Part shown: positions 10,130-20,278 of the stretch, piece by piece | Position numbering within the stretch: the first letter of the stretch is position 1 | Layout: each line of letters begins with the position of its first letter | Assembly: GCA_019649035.1 (NCBI GenBank) | Contig: BMAT01000804.1 | Coordinates: 180,440-210,248 of the forward strand | From: Elysia marginata | Lineage: Eukaryota; Mollusca; Gastropoda; Plakobranchidae | Direction: 5' to 3' | Length of the DNA: 29,809 nucleotides | The notes under the pieces: generated by a model | Databases searched by the model: none | What the model was told of the DNA's origin: nothing | The model's input: the letters and a program-made list of their open reading frames with translations, nothing else | Program-made: the position numbers and the translations under genes

Positions 10130-10894
10130 TATTTCAGTTGTCTAGGTTTCAGTTACCTGGACACAACTGTAGTTATAATGAGTTAGGATCCCTTAAAACT
10201 AATTATTCGCCTTGTATATTACACTAAAACCATTTTTATTTTATTTTTGTAATGAAATGCACTTAGCTCCAAAACATATGACCTTGGGTGCAACAAACTT
10301 AGCAGGAAAAAAGATAGAAAGTTTGTTGAAAGCAAATTTTCTTTAATACCCAAAAAAAAACCAAAGAAGAAAGTTCAGTGCTATCGATCAACCTTGAAAC
10401 CTCATTTAAAACTGGCAAGTATAGAACATGCACAGTACGGTACTAAAATTTTTCCTCTGATTGGAATCACCTTCTCTCTCTCCTCTCGCTCTATGACTGT
10501 GAATATGATAGCTGTAAAAATATCAACCATTGGTTTTATTTTCATTTCTGGTTCATTGAAATCGAGGTTAGTCTAAAATAAGTTCATTCTATACAAGGAA
10601 ATTTGTGAAGAATAAAGAAGAGAAAAAATCAGGAGTTTATTTTTTTTAGTTTGTTAGGTGCTTTTTGAACAAGCTAAATCTAAATCAAAATTTCCATGAG
10701 CTCAAATTTACCTAGGCTGCCTCAAATTATATTGTCTGTTCTGTAAACTATAAGCACTTTACTTGTAAAATTGTACATGTACACAGAAATTTTAATTCAA
10801 ATAAAAAAACGAAAGCCTACTGCTTAACATAAATAAAAATTAACATAGCCCCACTTTTGAAAGGACTCTCTAAAATTTAATGCAAATACAGTTA
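10130..10894. other. Intergenic DNA between MITEs, no supported gene
   Basis: Holds the hairpin fragment at 10134-10169 and a CT-rich spot at about 10472-10490. The open frame 10394-10576 has no recognisable features. Confidence 0.45.
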
Positions 10895-11631
10895 CAGTGA
10901 AATCCACTTAAAGTCAACTTTTTGAAGGGACAACTCTTGCTTAAAGTCAACTCTATTTATCAGTCCCATTTTGTATTTCTTTAGAGTAGAAGGACCAATC
11001 CGCAGCCAGTTCTCAGAACTCTGATTTAGATTACTTTAGAGGCCCCCAGCGTGTCTGAATACCTTCCCTTTGCTAATGTGTATGCCCCATGCCCTCTTCA
11101 AATCTATCAGTAGACTGTAGAGTCGCTTGGGTTCAGGAGGTCAAGGATCTTTGAACTGTGCAAAACTTCCCTTCATAAAATTCTAGCTAAAGTAGAGTGA
11201 CCAAGTGCAGCCAGACCTAACCGAAGCCAGTTTGTAAGTTGTGTAATATTGAGGCCCGCAGCTTTTCTTCGCTAGTGTGTAATTTGTATCTACAATTAGG
11301 TTATTGAATTGTTGAACTATGTCTGGCCATGCTTAGGACAAGTGGCTGCATTAGGGTAACACCTTGTTCACACCTTTCAATAGCAAGTCAGGGCAAACTG
11401 AATGGAGGAGCATTGCTGTAACTGCTGCCACGCTAGGCCATGAGAGGACCAATAAGTAGTGATCTAGCTACAACTAATGAACTATGATATCAAGTTATGT
11501 CTAGTGAAGCCTCGTGGCCACGGCTGGCCTCCTGACTCTTTATTTTTGTTATGGTTAAAGTCAACTCTTGCTTAGTTAAAGTCAACACATATTTTCAGTC
11601 CCAAGGTGTTGACTTTATCAGGATTCCAGTG
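10895..11631. mobile_element. Larger pogo-like non-autonomous element with internal repeats
   Basis: The 737 bp element is flanked by TA. The left end CAGTGAAATCCACTTAAAGTCAAC pairs with a right end that reads CACTGGAATCCTGATAAAGTCAAC on the other strand. The motif ttgcttaaagtcaact recurs inside each end. The middle (about 10983-11540) is GC-richer and contains two related blocks about 210 bp apart. I see no transposase frame. Confidence 0.7.
10983..11290 (+). repeat. Duplicated block inside the 10.9 kb element
   Basis: The block at 10986 (agtagaaggaccaatccgca, gccagtt, gaggcccccagc, tttgctaatgtgta) is matched in order by the block at about 11192 (agtagagtgaccaagtgca, gccagttt, gaggcccgcagc, ttcgctagtgtgta). 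This is an internal duplication with a period of roughly 210 bp. Confidence 0.6.
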
Positions 11632-11664
11632 TATTTTCTTGTATCACATGTTCAATGTAGTTGA

Positions 11665-11935
11665 GTTGAGTAGTGGCTTAATTGGTAAGGCTGCCAAACA
11701 CCACTCTTAGAGATTCTGGGTTTGCTCCTTAGTCATACTCAAATCAAACTTTTATTGCTCCCTGTGCCCACCTGATGTGTTTGAAGACTAGGGGAAAGTG
11801 AATGCGGTGAGAAAAGCAATGGCAAAATATCTTCTTACTTTGCTGTGGGCCCAGAAAAATAAGAACATCTACTTCTTGTTCCCTGATGCTCTCTGATGTT
11901 CATATCAAGCTTAGGGCTATAACTTTACAATGTAG
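11665..11935 (+). mobile_element. tRNA-derived SINE, family A copy 1
   Basis: A tRNA-like head carries box A agtggcttaattggtaagg (about 11672-11690) and box B gggtttgctcc (11718-11728). A body shared with 22163-22400 follows: cttagtcat, ttgctccctgtgcccacc, agcaatggcaaaatatctt and the cttgttc end. The box B consensus is decayed, so it is unlikely to be an active tRNA or SINE. Confidence 0.7.
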
Positions 11936-12271
11936 TCATAGAGTGAATTAACCTGGGGTCCTGGTAGGCCTTATACTTTTTAAAATTTCTATGCTTATGC
12001 TAAAAGGATGGTAATGTTTTTGGATTGACTCTGTCAAGGTCACATAACAAGGAAAGGAACCATACCAATATGGTATTGAACATGGTTCCTATGATGAGGG
12101 CCGTTCTTGAATTTACACTGCCAAATCTGATGATTTTCAAAAACCGTCTGTTTAGTCATAGTTTTCATTAAAATTATTTCAAAATTGTCCACATTAGGAA
12201 TGCTTACATCTTTTCAAAAAATGTGGGCTTTTATGGATAGGCCTAAATTTATTGCGAAAAACACTATTTGA

Positions 12272-12770
12272 CCAGGGTGAATGAGTCTAAATTCGGAAAT
12301 TCCTTTTTTGAGAAAACGCAACTTGAAGTCTATTTTTTCTTCTTTTTCTCTATATTTTAAATCAACAAAAATTGTAAAATCTTTCCTAAAAATATTCATC
12401 ATCATATGACATTTTTTACGCTTGGAAGCTAGAAAAATGTCTTGGTTCAAAGAGACACAAGAGATATGTTTGATTTTTTTTTAATGTAAAAGAAAATAAT
12501 TTTTTAAGAATATTTTTCATAGTTTGTTAAAAAATAGGTGAAATATTCCAAAAAGCCGCCCAAATTATTTGTCACTATCAAAGGTACCTACACACCTAAT
12601 TTCAAAACAATTGGGCGAATAATGAAAGAGGAGATAGGTTTTTTTTAAAGTGAAAAAGTCACTTTTTCAGCTTAATGTATTTGAAGTTGGAAAATAAAGT
12701 AAAAAAAAACATTTTAAAAATGCTAGGGTTGATTGACAATCTAGGCACCTACATTTACGGATTTTTAGGT
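12272..12770 (+). repeat. Dispersed repeat related to the 1199-1431 element
   Basis: Begins ccagggtgaatgagtc (12272-12287), matching the TIR at 1199, and continues collinearly with it (tttcttctttttctctat, caaaaattgta, acgcttggaagctagaaaaatg). Beyond 12450 it continues into AT-rich sequence with aaagccgcccaaattattt and ttcaaaacaattgggcgaat. I could not find its right end. Confidence 0.5.
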
Positions 12771-12889
12771 GGATTTGTGTTGTTAAGTCGTTGAACTTCT
12801 TAAATCTGTAAAAACATTGACTTTGATATGACATGACCTATCATCTATACCTCAGCCCAAAACAGGTGCTCTTTCACCGTCTTTAAGTA

Positions 12890-13009
12890 CAGCTGAGTCC
12901 ACTTACTGAAGGTCCCTGTGGACCTAAGAGCTTTGGCTCAGTGCAAACGAAATCCACATTGGCCCCACTTGTTGTAGGCACCATATGGACCTTCAGTAAG
13001 TTACTCCGC
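12890..13009. mobile_element. Short pogo-like MITE
   Basis: A perfect 14-bp inverted pair, cttactgaaggtcc (12902-12915) and ggaccttcagtaag (12987-13000), sits inside a left end TA-CAGCTGAGTCCA that resembles the other pogo-type ends in the window. The outermost right end is degenerate. Confidence 0.55.
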
Positions 13010-15118
13010 AAAAATGAATTCAAGTTATTCTGTTCCAATCATTTCCAAGACAAAGCTTTAAGAAATCAATGAACATTGTTTTTTCATAGTTTTAAAAAAT
13101 ACCCACCTAAGCAGGATCTAGTTTGTGCGATGTAAGGTATCTGGTTTATTTTAGTCTCAGGCAAGGGCTTCTGCTATTGTCTTTTGCTTCAACTTAAAGT
13201 TAAACAATGAGCCTACATAGGAAGCAGGGACAAAAATAAACAACTCATTTTCTGGTGTACAAAGTGTTTATTGGGGCATAATAGGGGAAGGGGATTTGGA
13301 TAACACCACATTTTCTACAAGTGTGTGATGGTTGCGCAAAATGTGCAGGCTTACATGAGAATAAATAACTAGTTCATTTCACTGTATCACAAGCTAGATC
13401 GCCAAAATCACTACAAGCACAACATACACATTGTATTGCCTAGTTTGGTTCATTCTACTCATACATTTCTTATATTCCTCAGCTTGTTAAATAACAGAAT
13501 TTATATTGTAAATTGTAACAAGCTGCATTTTTGCAGTTTTCTATCTCACCTCAAACAGCACCAATTGATTCACATTCAATGCTACACAAAGACATGTGAC
13601 ATGCTTATGACCTAATCCTAATAAGGTTTATTTTAAGCAGCTTTTTTGTGCAGTATAAGCATTGCAAGAGTCTCACTCTCACAGTTTTGAATAAAAAGAA
13701 AATGACCTTTCTTGAAAAATAGGCCTTTTAAAATTAAGAAATTTTAAGAACAAGAAAAACTCATAAGCATCTCAGAGGTGCTAGAATTGAAGGATTTCTT
13801 AACAAATCACATTATAAAACGTTTTCAGAAAGCTGCTAAAGAGGGCAAAGCTTGGAATTGTTTCATTTTTGTCTTTATACTTTTTTCTAAGAGTATTGGC
13901 TGTTAGTATTGCATAAACAATATGACCACAGATGTAAGAAAATAACATCAGCAACTGAAACAGAAAATGAAAAATAGTTGTTTTCACTTAGTTATAGCTT
14001 CAAAATTTTCAAAAATGGATACATGTATACTGATGGTGCATTTTGTTGTTAAACCTTTCAATTGTAAACTTCCAAAACGACTTCAGTTTCTTTTATACAG
14101 ATAAAAGTTTATTTTCATAAATTTTACCATTTATATCACAGACTGAACTAGGCCTACATTTATTCAACATTAAACCTTTTTTAACGTTGAACAAAAGTTT
14201 AGAAAATTCTGTCAAATCATCAGCAAAAATAAATTGTAGATCTGCATGTAACATAGAAAAAAAGTAAGAAATTTCTTTCAAACCATCAACAACAAAAAAA
14301 CTGTAAATGTTTACATACTTGCACCAATTGAACCCAAGTTGCAAACCTGTGAGACTGAAAATTAACATATCAGGACATTAAGGATGAAGATTCTATTGGG
14401 GACAAACCATGTTTTCCATTTCATAAATTAACAGTGCAACAACTCCGTTGATTGAAAATGAAAGGCATAGCCATTTACACCAATTGAAGTTTGAGTGCTA
14501 CGCGTTTTTACTTGTTTGATCAGGATGCACAGGGGTGCAACGTGCCAGTGTCCAAATTGTCGATGAGAAAATTGCATGAAAAAAGGGAGTTCTCGTGTCC
14601 GGGCCGCCAGCCGTTCCAATGTTCAAAATATAAAGCAAAGACAGATATATCTTTGCTATAGTCATTGGTGGGTCCCGCAGGAGCTAAAAACTATAAGCAT
14701 AACACGAAAATTCAAATAGAATACATATTAAAAAGTATCCTAAAATCGTAATCCTGACGCAATGTTATTTGATACCAAACACAAACAAAATACTCCAACA
14801 TGGGCAGAAAAAGAATTTATCAATTTATTGAGATTTGCCTAGTCCTATTAATAACCTCACTAGGTCCCTTGGAAATTTAGGGGATTCCTCCTACCTCATT
14901 GCAACCATCGCAACCAATTTGCTTGAGTGCTTGTAGACTAGTTTTGGAAATGATACAAATATATTAATTTTTGAAGAGTCACTGTGTTTTCAAGATGTTG
15001 ACTTATTTTCTCCACAAGCAAAAAAGGAGACTCACAGTGAGTTTTATAAGTAAAGTGAGACTATAGCTGTTTCCATTTGCCATGTTTTTTTAAATCATAA
15101 CAAAACCAAAGCTTTTTG
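13010..15118. other. Intergenic DNA, no supported gene
   Basis: A minus-strand AATAAA near 13268-13273 with a GT-rich follow-up could end a very long 3' UTR or an unseen transcript. The minus frames 13799-13987, 14093-14368 and 14428-14619 have no recognised domains. About 14480-14620 is locally rich in CpG and GC compared with its flanks. Confidence 0.4.
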
Positions 15119-15510
15119 CTGTAACTCATCATCATCCAGTGCCATGCTTTGAAGCGTCGGCGATTGTGTTTCTCCATAACTCCCGATGTCCCATAGCTGT
15201 CATTGTCTCTGTCGAACTTCCGGATCCCAGCCAGCGCTTTAGTCCATCCATCATTTTTTCCCTTTGTTTTTCCCTGCCTCTTTTTCCATCAAGCTTTATG
15301 AGATGTTCTAATTTTTCTCTCCGCATGACATGGCCTAGAAAAGTGGCTTGACGTTTTCTTATGGTCTCATTTGACTTTTTCTCTGTCCAAGAAATTCGGA
15401 GCATTCGTCTAAGAAACCACATTTCTGTTGCCTCAAGTTTTGCTTCAATTGTTTTGATATGGTCCATGCTTCGCATCCATACAAAGGAATTGGTTCTATG
15501 TAACTACTTT
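15119..15510 (-). pseudogene. LINE (RTE-like) reverse transcriptase 3' end, 5'-truncated and frameshifted
   Basis: The minus-strand frame from about 15476 to 15132 encodes EMWFLRRMLRISWTEKKSNE, then FLGHVMRREKLEHLI, GKRGR, a QREKMMDGLKRWLG run and RELWRNTIADASKHGTG. This is the typical C-terminal region of RTE-like endonuclease/reverse transcriptase proteins. Upstream, LYGCEAWTIS lies in another frame; a one-base loss in an A-run near 15455 would explain the shift. The element ends in a short gatgatgatga tail at 15127-15137, as expected for elements with microsatellite tails. The catalytic RT part is absent. Confidence 0.8.
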
Positions 15511-16254
15511 GAAATTAAAAATATGCATATGTTTGATCAATCATAGCTTGGGCCTTCATAAACAAATACTTCATGCATTATAACTGATTTAGACACAAGG
15601 AGGCATGCAGACTGTACATGCTTATCAATAGGTAAGAGCAGACTGAAAAAAAGGTATCCATAAAGGAAATTGATAAAAATCTTTACAACCACAGCAACCA
15701 GAAACACCAATTAAATCTCAATGGATTTGGAACTCCAAAGCCATACAGCAATCACAAGATATTTATTGTTTTGCCCGTTGAAAACTATATTCATTCATCA
15801 ATGATTGCCTCCCCAGCTGGCATAGTTACTTTAAATAGTAACTCAGCATTTTTTAATGGTTAAAAATAAAAAAATAAAAGTTCAGTCTCGCACCATGACA
15901 ATTGTTCATAGTCAAGATTTAAACTAAAGGCTGGCATTGCTGCATAATTTATGCATAAAGCAAAAAGGTTAAATCTTGGATGCATGTTCCTGTCATACCC
16001 TTATTATTTCTGTTATGCATGTTAGAAATAAGAACTGAATTGATAACCTTAATTTGAACAGAACTGAATGCTCAAAAAAATTTAATAAATAATGTTGACA
16101 GTTATGGAGCATAGTTTTACAGAATGTTTTTCAAAGAGTGACAACAATTAAAATGACTCAGATGTAGTAATTTTTACTTCAAGGAATTGACTTTTTAAAC
16201 TATGTATTTTTTCTAGGCTTCCCAAAGTTAAAATATGTGTAAAATTATGTATAA
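15511..16254. other. AT-rich intergenic DNA, nothing supported
   Basis: No gene, RNA or repeat structure is recognised apart from short A/T runs. Confidence 0.45.
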
Positions 16255-16566
16255 TACTATAAGGCTTTTAAGACTTCAAGATTTTTATTAAGTATAGAGA
16301 AAAAGAAGAATACAGCTATCTTAAATCATACTTTTCTCAATTTTGAATCGAACTCATTTGAATCAGTTGTAGAAGAAGTCAAACAAGTAGAAAATAAAAT
16401 TTTATCTCCTGAATTAGAACAAAATTGTAATGGAGAGGGACAAATACTTAGAGTCCATTCTGAACAAAAAACCATTAGTGTGCATAATAAGTCATTGCAC
16501 TTGTCATTACAAAATCAAGCACGCAACATGCAATATGAGAGTAATAAATTATTACTAAATACATAA
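16255..16566 (+). other. Unexplained open frame of ~103 codons without ATG start
   Basis: The frame is open from just after a TAA at 16252 to a TAA at 16564. It has a hydrophilic product with mixed composition (NFESNSFESVVEEVKQVENK, ILSPELEQNCNGEGQ, HSEQKTISVHNKSLHLSLQN). The first Met is near the end (NMQYESN), so it could only be an exon or a remnant. A possible acceptor is the tag at about 16297. It has no homology I recognise. Its length is somewhat more than expected by chance in such AT-rich DNA. Confidence 0.2.
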
Positions 16567-17156
16567 ATCAGTCAATGTGCAGCAAAAAAAGGAAATAATA
16601 AAGTAAATAAATAATAGATGATTATTGCACATACGTTTAGCTTTCATTGTATTTTTCATGGTTTATAAAAATTATAAAATATTTTAGATACAATACAAAA
16701 AGAAAAATATTCTGTACAATGAATATGTTGCATGAGAGTGAAATTTAAATTTAAAAAGTACAATGGCGTACCTTCAAAAACTATTATTGTATAGATACAG
16801 TAATTAGTTTCTCTTTTGGTTTGGACAATCTATTGCATGCAGTTTTATTTCCTGAATTCCATTCTTTGAAAAAGTTCCTGGGCAGTGATGGGTTTTCCTG
16901 TTATAATATGTTGAAATATAATGGATAAAAATAATATTGAAACCCATGTTATCTAAGCTGTTATGTCACAGCGATCCGGGAGAATTTTTTATTGTCCCCC
17001 TGACTTTATCTAAGAAAATACATTTTTTTATACAAGTAGCAAACACAGCAGACATGGCAGACACTTAGGACTAAGGAATTTAATTTTTTTCAAAGTTGAG
17101 TTTGTGTTGAATGAAACTTATTCAATGCGGTTAAATCAACTGATCTTCCAAAAAAT

Positions 17157-17310
17157 ACTGTGGAAACCCCCTAAATCAAAGTCTGATAATCTGAAAGTCT
17201 TATTTAAATCTTTTTAAGTGTAAAGATTCTTTTTCCATTATGGCTTTGTGATATTACTCAGTTTTCAAAGCTAATGAAGTTCAGTTCTTTTAAATCAAAG
17301 TTTTAAATGT
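17157..17310 (+). repeat. Dispersed repeat, copy 2 (related to 961-1110)
   Basis: Starts at TA-CTGTGGAAACCCCCTAAAT and is collinear with 961-1110. The first bases match the pogo-type end (CAGTGGAAACCC) with one change. No clear right end was found. Confidence 0.5.
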
Positions 17311-19931
17311 GCCCTATGGAATGTTTTACTTCTTGAACCTAGCAGTTTCACTTCTCTAAAGCATGTAAGGTTTTATGATGAGCATCCAAAGGCACAGTTG
17401 CCATCCTATAACCTAGAAAGACATGTATTTAGCTTTTATAATGGGTATATTTATGCATGTATGCAATGGTCAAAAGAGAGGAGAAGGTACTAATACTAGT
17501 TATAAAGCAGCAGGAAATTCTAAGTAAAATAAACCTGGCTCTTTGATTTCATTCCAATCCTTTTTACTTTATAGGTTTTGTTATTTTACAAGAGATTTGG
17601 GTGAGGAGGTTTCCACCAAGTGCTAATTAATATGACTTGCATTTTTCAAAAAACAAAACTACAGAGCACAATTTTTTTTTAAACAAAGGTATCATAGAGA
17701 CTATTAAATCCATAGATAATAACTAACATCATAATTATCACAAAAATTGTGTATTTGATAATATGAGCTTGAGAGATTTTAAGTGAATTATGGTTCAAAT
17801 TTATAAATTGTATGTCTGCCTTGTCAGTTTCAGTTCCCCTTTCTGGCCCATCAATGAGACATTTTAAAAAGCACATATAATAAAACAATATTTACAAGGC
17901 CCTAGATTATGTGAACTAAATGTCTTAAAAAAAACAAAACAAACGATTATCCTAACTTATCACAAGTGTTTCCCTTTCAGCCATTAGTGTTAATTAAACA
18001 AGATGTGAGTAACCAAGACATCTATGTGTCTTTCATAATGTCATAATGTTATAGCCTGAGGGAAAATCAATTATCATTTGAAATATATGATTTCACTACG
18101 ATTGTTACCAGAGACTTGAAAGCAAATTATTTTCATATATTACATCTCATTGCAAATGCTTCTCCGAAGCACCTTTCATTGTTTTAATGGCTCGCATGGT
18201 GTCACAAAAACTACAATCATCTTGACAATGAATAGGTTGAAGCCTTTATGCTGTCATCAGTATCAGAAAATGAGCATAGGATGCTAATCAAAACCTTTCA
18301 AAATGTTATAAGACTGTCCAAAACTTTTTTTAACAGGAAACACTTCCTTTCTGTATTTTTACAACAACTATAAGAATAAACAATGCATCTTTTGGAGCAC
18401 ATCGATGCTCGTACACTGTCAAAGCTAACAGCATGATAGAAATGCTCAGGTATATCTGTAAGATCTTGTGGTATCAAACTATTATCTTCTTCTTTGGATG
18501 CCACGATTTGTTACAAAAACTGACAACCATGACTTTCTATAGATTTCTATTTCATGATAATAAAAAAATGCTTGAAGAGAGACTTAGAGTCATACACATC
18601 AAGAATGTTCATATTTGAAAGCAATTTTGCAAATCCACTAAGAAATGAAAAGATACTTTTTCAGCTATTGTCTTTCATAATAGCAAATATCTTGAGATAA
18701 CCCAATTTTCAACTATTCAAGGATGCGCTATGGCAGCTACCTTTCAACCACACACAACTATATCTGCTTAACATCTTGCACCTAGAATAAGCATCAAAAA
18801 CATGTGATTTTCATCAAATAAATAAATTCAGCACAATCATTTGCGTATTTAAAGGGTAAAAAAAGGCAAGCACACAAGCTCTGGTATAAAAACTGTACAT
18901 TATGATTCTTTACACATGGGTTGAGTTGTGTGGAAGGAAAAAAGTCTCACAGTGTTGACAACATCCAAAGGTGTGACACTGTTTTGGAATGGACACATTG
19001 ATGCAGTTTAGCCTTACATTTATCACCGCAGATAAACAAGTAAGGTGATAATGGCACACTGCTCTTCTTTAGGGCTTGTGGAAGGGCAACATTATTTGTA
19101 ACATTTGTGGCATAACATTAAGAATCACGAAAAAGCCAATATTATAGCAATTAACTTGTAAAAATAACTATAAGACTATGCAGAACCTACTAAATTTGCC
19201 ATGTGTTTTCTTCCTCCAGGTGAACCAAATCTCTTTCTAAAGTCCATGGTCACTAATTTTTTTTTAAAGTTCTATCTCTTTTTGTAGTTTCCTCTTTTAA
19301 GGAAAACATAACAACAGTTTCATAGATAAAACAGGTTTCTTCTGCTTTGTTAAGGATGGTTCATAACCAAAATAAAAAGAACTCATGAAAAAATATTTTA
19401 AATATGATTTAAAACATTCTGTTGATGCCTGGTTCTGTTTTTATAATGTCATTTAGAAGTTATTCTGCCCGTTTCATAAAGCCACTTTATAAATCATCCC
19501 TCAATTCCACTTATCATTATGAAAATAAACTTATGAAACTGGTTTCTTTTTTTTTCTTAAAGATGCAGTGCAGTTTCAGGTATTTTGTTCATCTTTCAGC
19601 ACATCAGACAACAAATAAAAATACAGTTAAAATCCTTTTTTTTCTACTTTTTACATTTTACAACATTTTTAAAATAGTAAGGATTTGTGTTGCCTTTGGA
19701 CAAGTTACACTCCAACACCATAAATTATAGTAAAACTGCATTTAGCAAAAAGCGCTCCAATTAAAGATACACCTAATTGGTTTAATGTGCCCAAATGGTT
19801 CTGTCAGAAACTATGCCGTAAACCGAAAGCCTTTGATGTTTGCAGTCCTTGTCTCTTTAGTTGCCAATTATTTAACTTAACCTTATTCAATTATCACTTA
19901 AAATGTTCTTAATAAGTGACATACATACTGT
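17311..19931. other. AT-rich DNA downstream of the alpha2delta gene
   Basis: It may be partly 3' UTR if a distal polyadenylation site is used. The minus frame 18298-18504 (KEEDNSLIPQDLTDIPEHFY) looks mildly proteinlike but lacks an ATG start, splice sites and known homology. Nothing else was recognised. 19727-19835 contains tagtaaaactgcattt and taaaccgaaag, reminiscent of the pogo-like end at 29770, but too decayed to call. Confidence 0.35.
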
Positions 19932-19937
19932 TTTAAT
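19932..19937 (-). terminator. Candidate polyadenylation signal for the alpha2delta gene
   Basis: ATTAAA on the minus strand lies 237 nt after the stop and is followed by a GT-rich run (cagtatgtatgt). The nearest canonical AATAAA on this strand is much further away, near 16990, so the 3' UTR could be either about 0.25 kb or over 3 kb. Confidence 0.3.
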
Positions 19938-20173
19938 TCATTAATTTAATTAAATATGTCTCTATTTTTTGTTAACTTATTTCAGAATCCCTTTGACAGC
20001 ATCTTTTCACAAATATATTTTTTCCATCAAAACTAAACCTGAGAACAGTTTCTTGATAGTGTTCAGACTTATTTTAGTGCCTTTGCATTTTCTGAACTTT
20101 GTTGCGGCACACTTGCAAATTTCTCCTAAGACTGTATATCCTGTAATTAGGTGTAATAACCAAAGCTGGTTAT

Positions 20174-20278
20174 TTATCTTTGTAGAGATACCAGCTGCCA
20201 GAGAACTGAAAGGAGCACCAGGGCCGAGATTAGTGGTGACAAGTATAGTCCAGAGCAACCACATTCTGAGACATCTTC
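20174..20278 (-). CDS. CACNA2D: alpha2delta last exon (membrane-attachment tail)
   Basis: The 105 coding nt run to a TAA at 20174, with acceptor atcaaaaacag. The exon encodes EDVSECGCSGLYL, a hydrophobic run through ALVLLSVLWQLV, and a short SLQR end. The Cys-Gly then hydrophobic layout matches the family C terminus, where small residues after the last cysteine are the GPI attachment region in vertebrates. Anchor type here is inferred, not shown. Confidence 0.9.
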   Translation of the reverse strand, partial: EDVSECGCSGLYLSPLISALVLLSVLWQLVSLQR

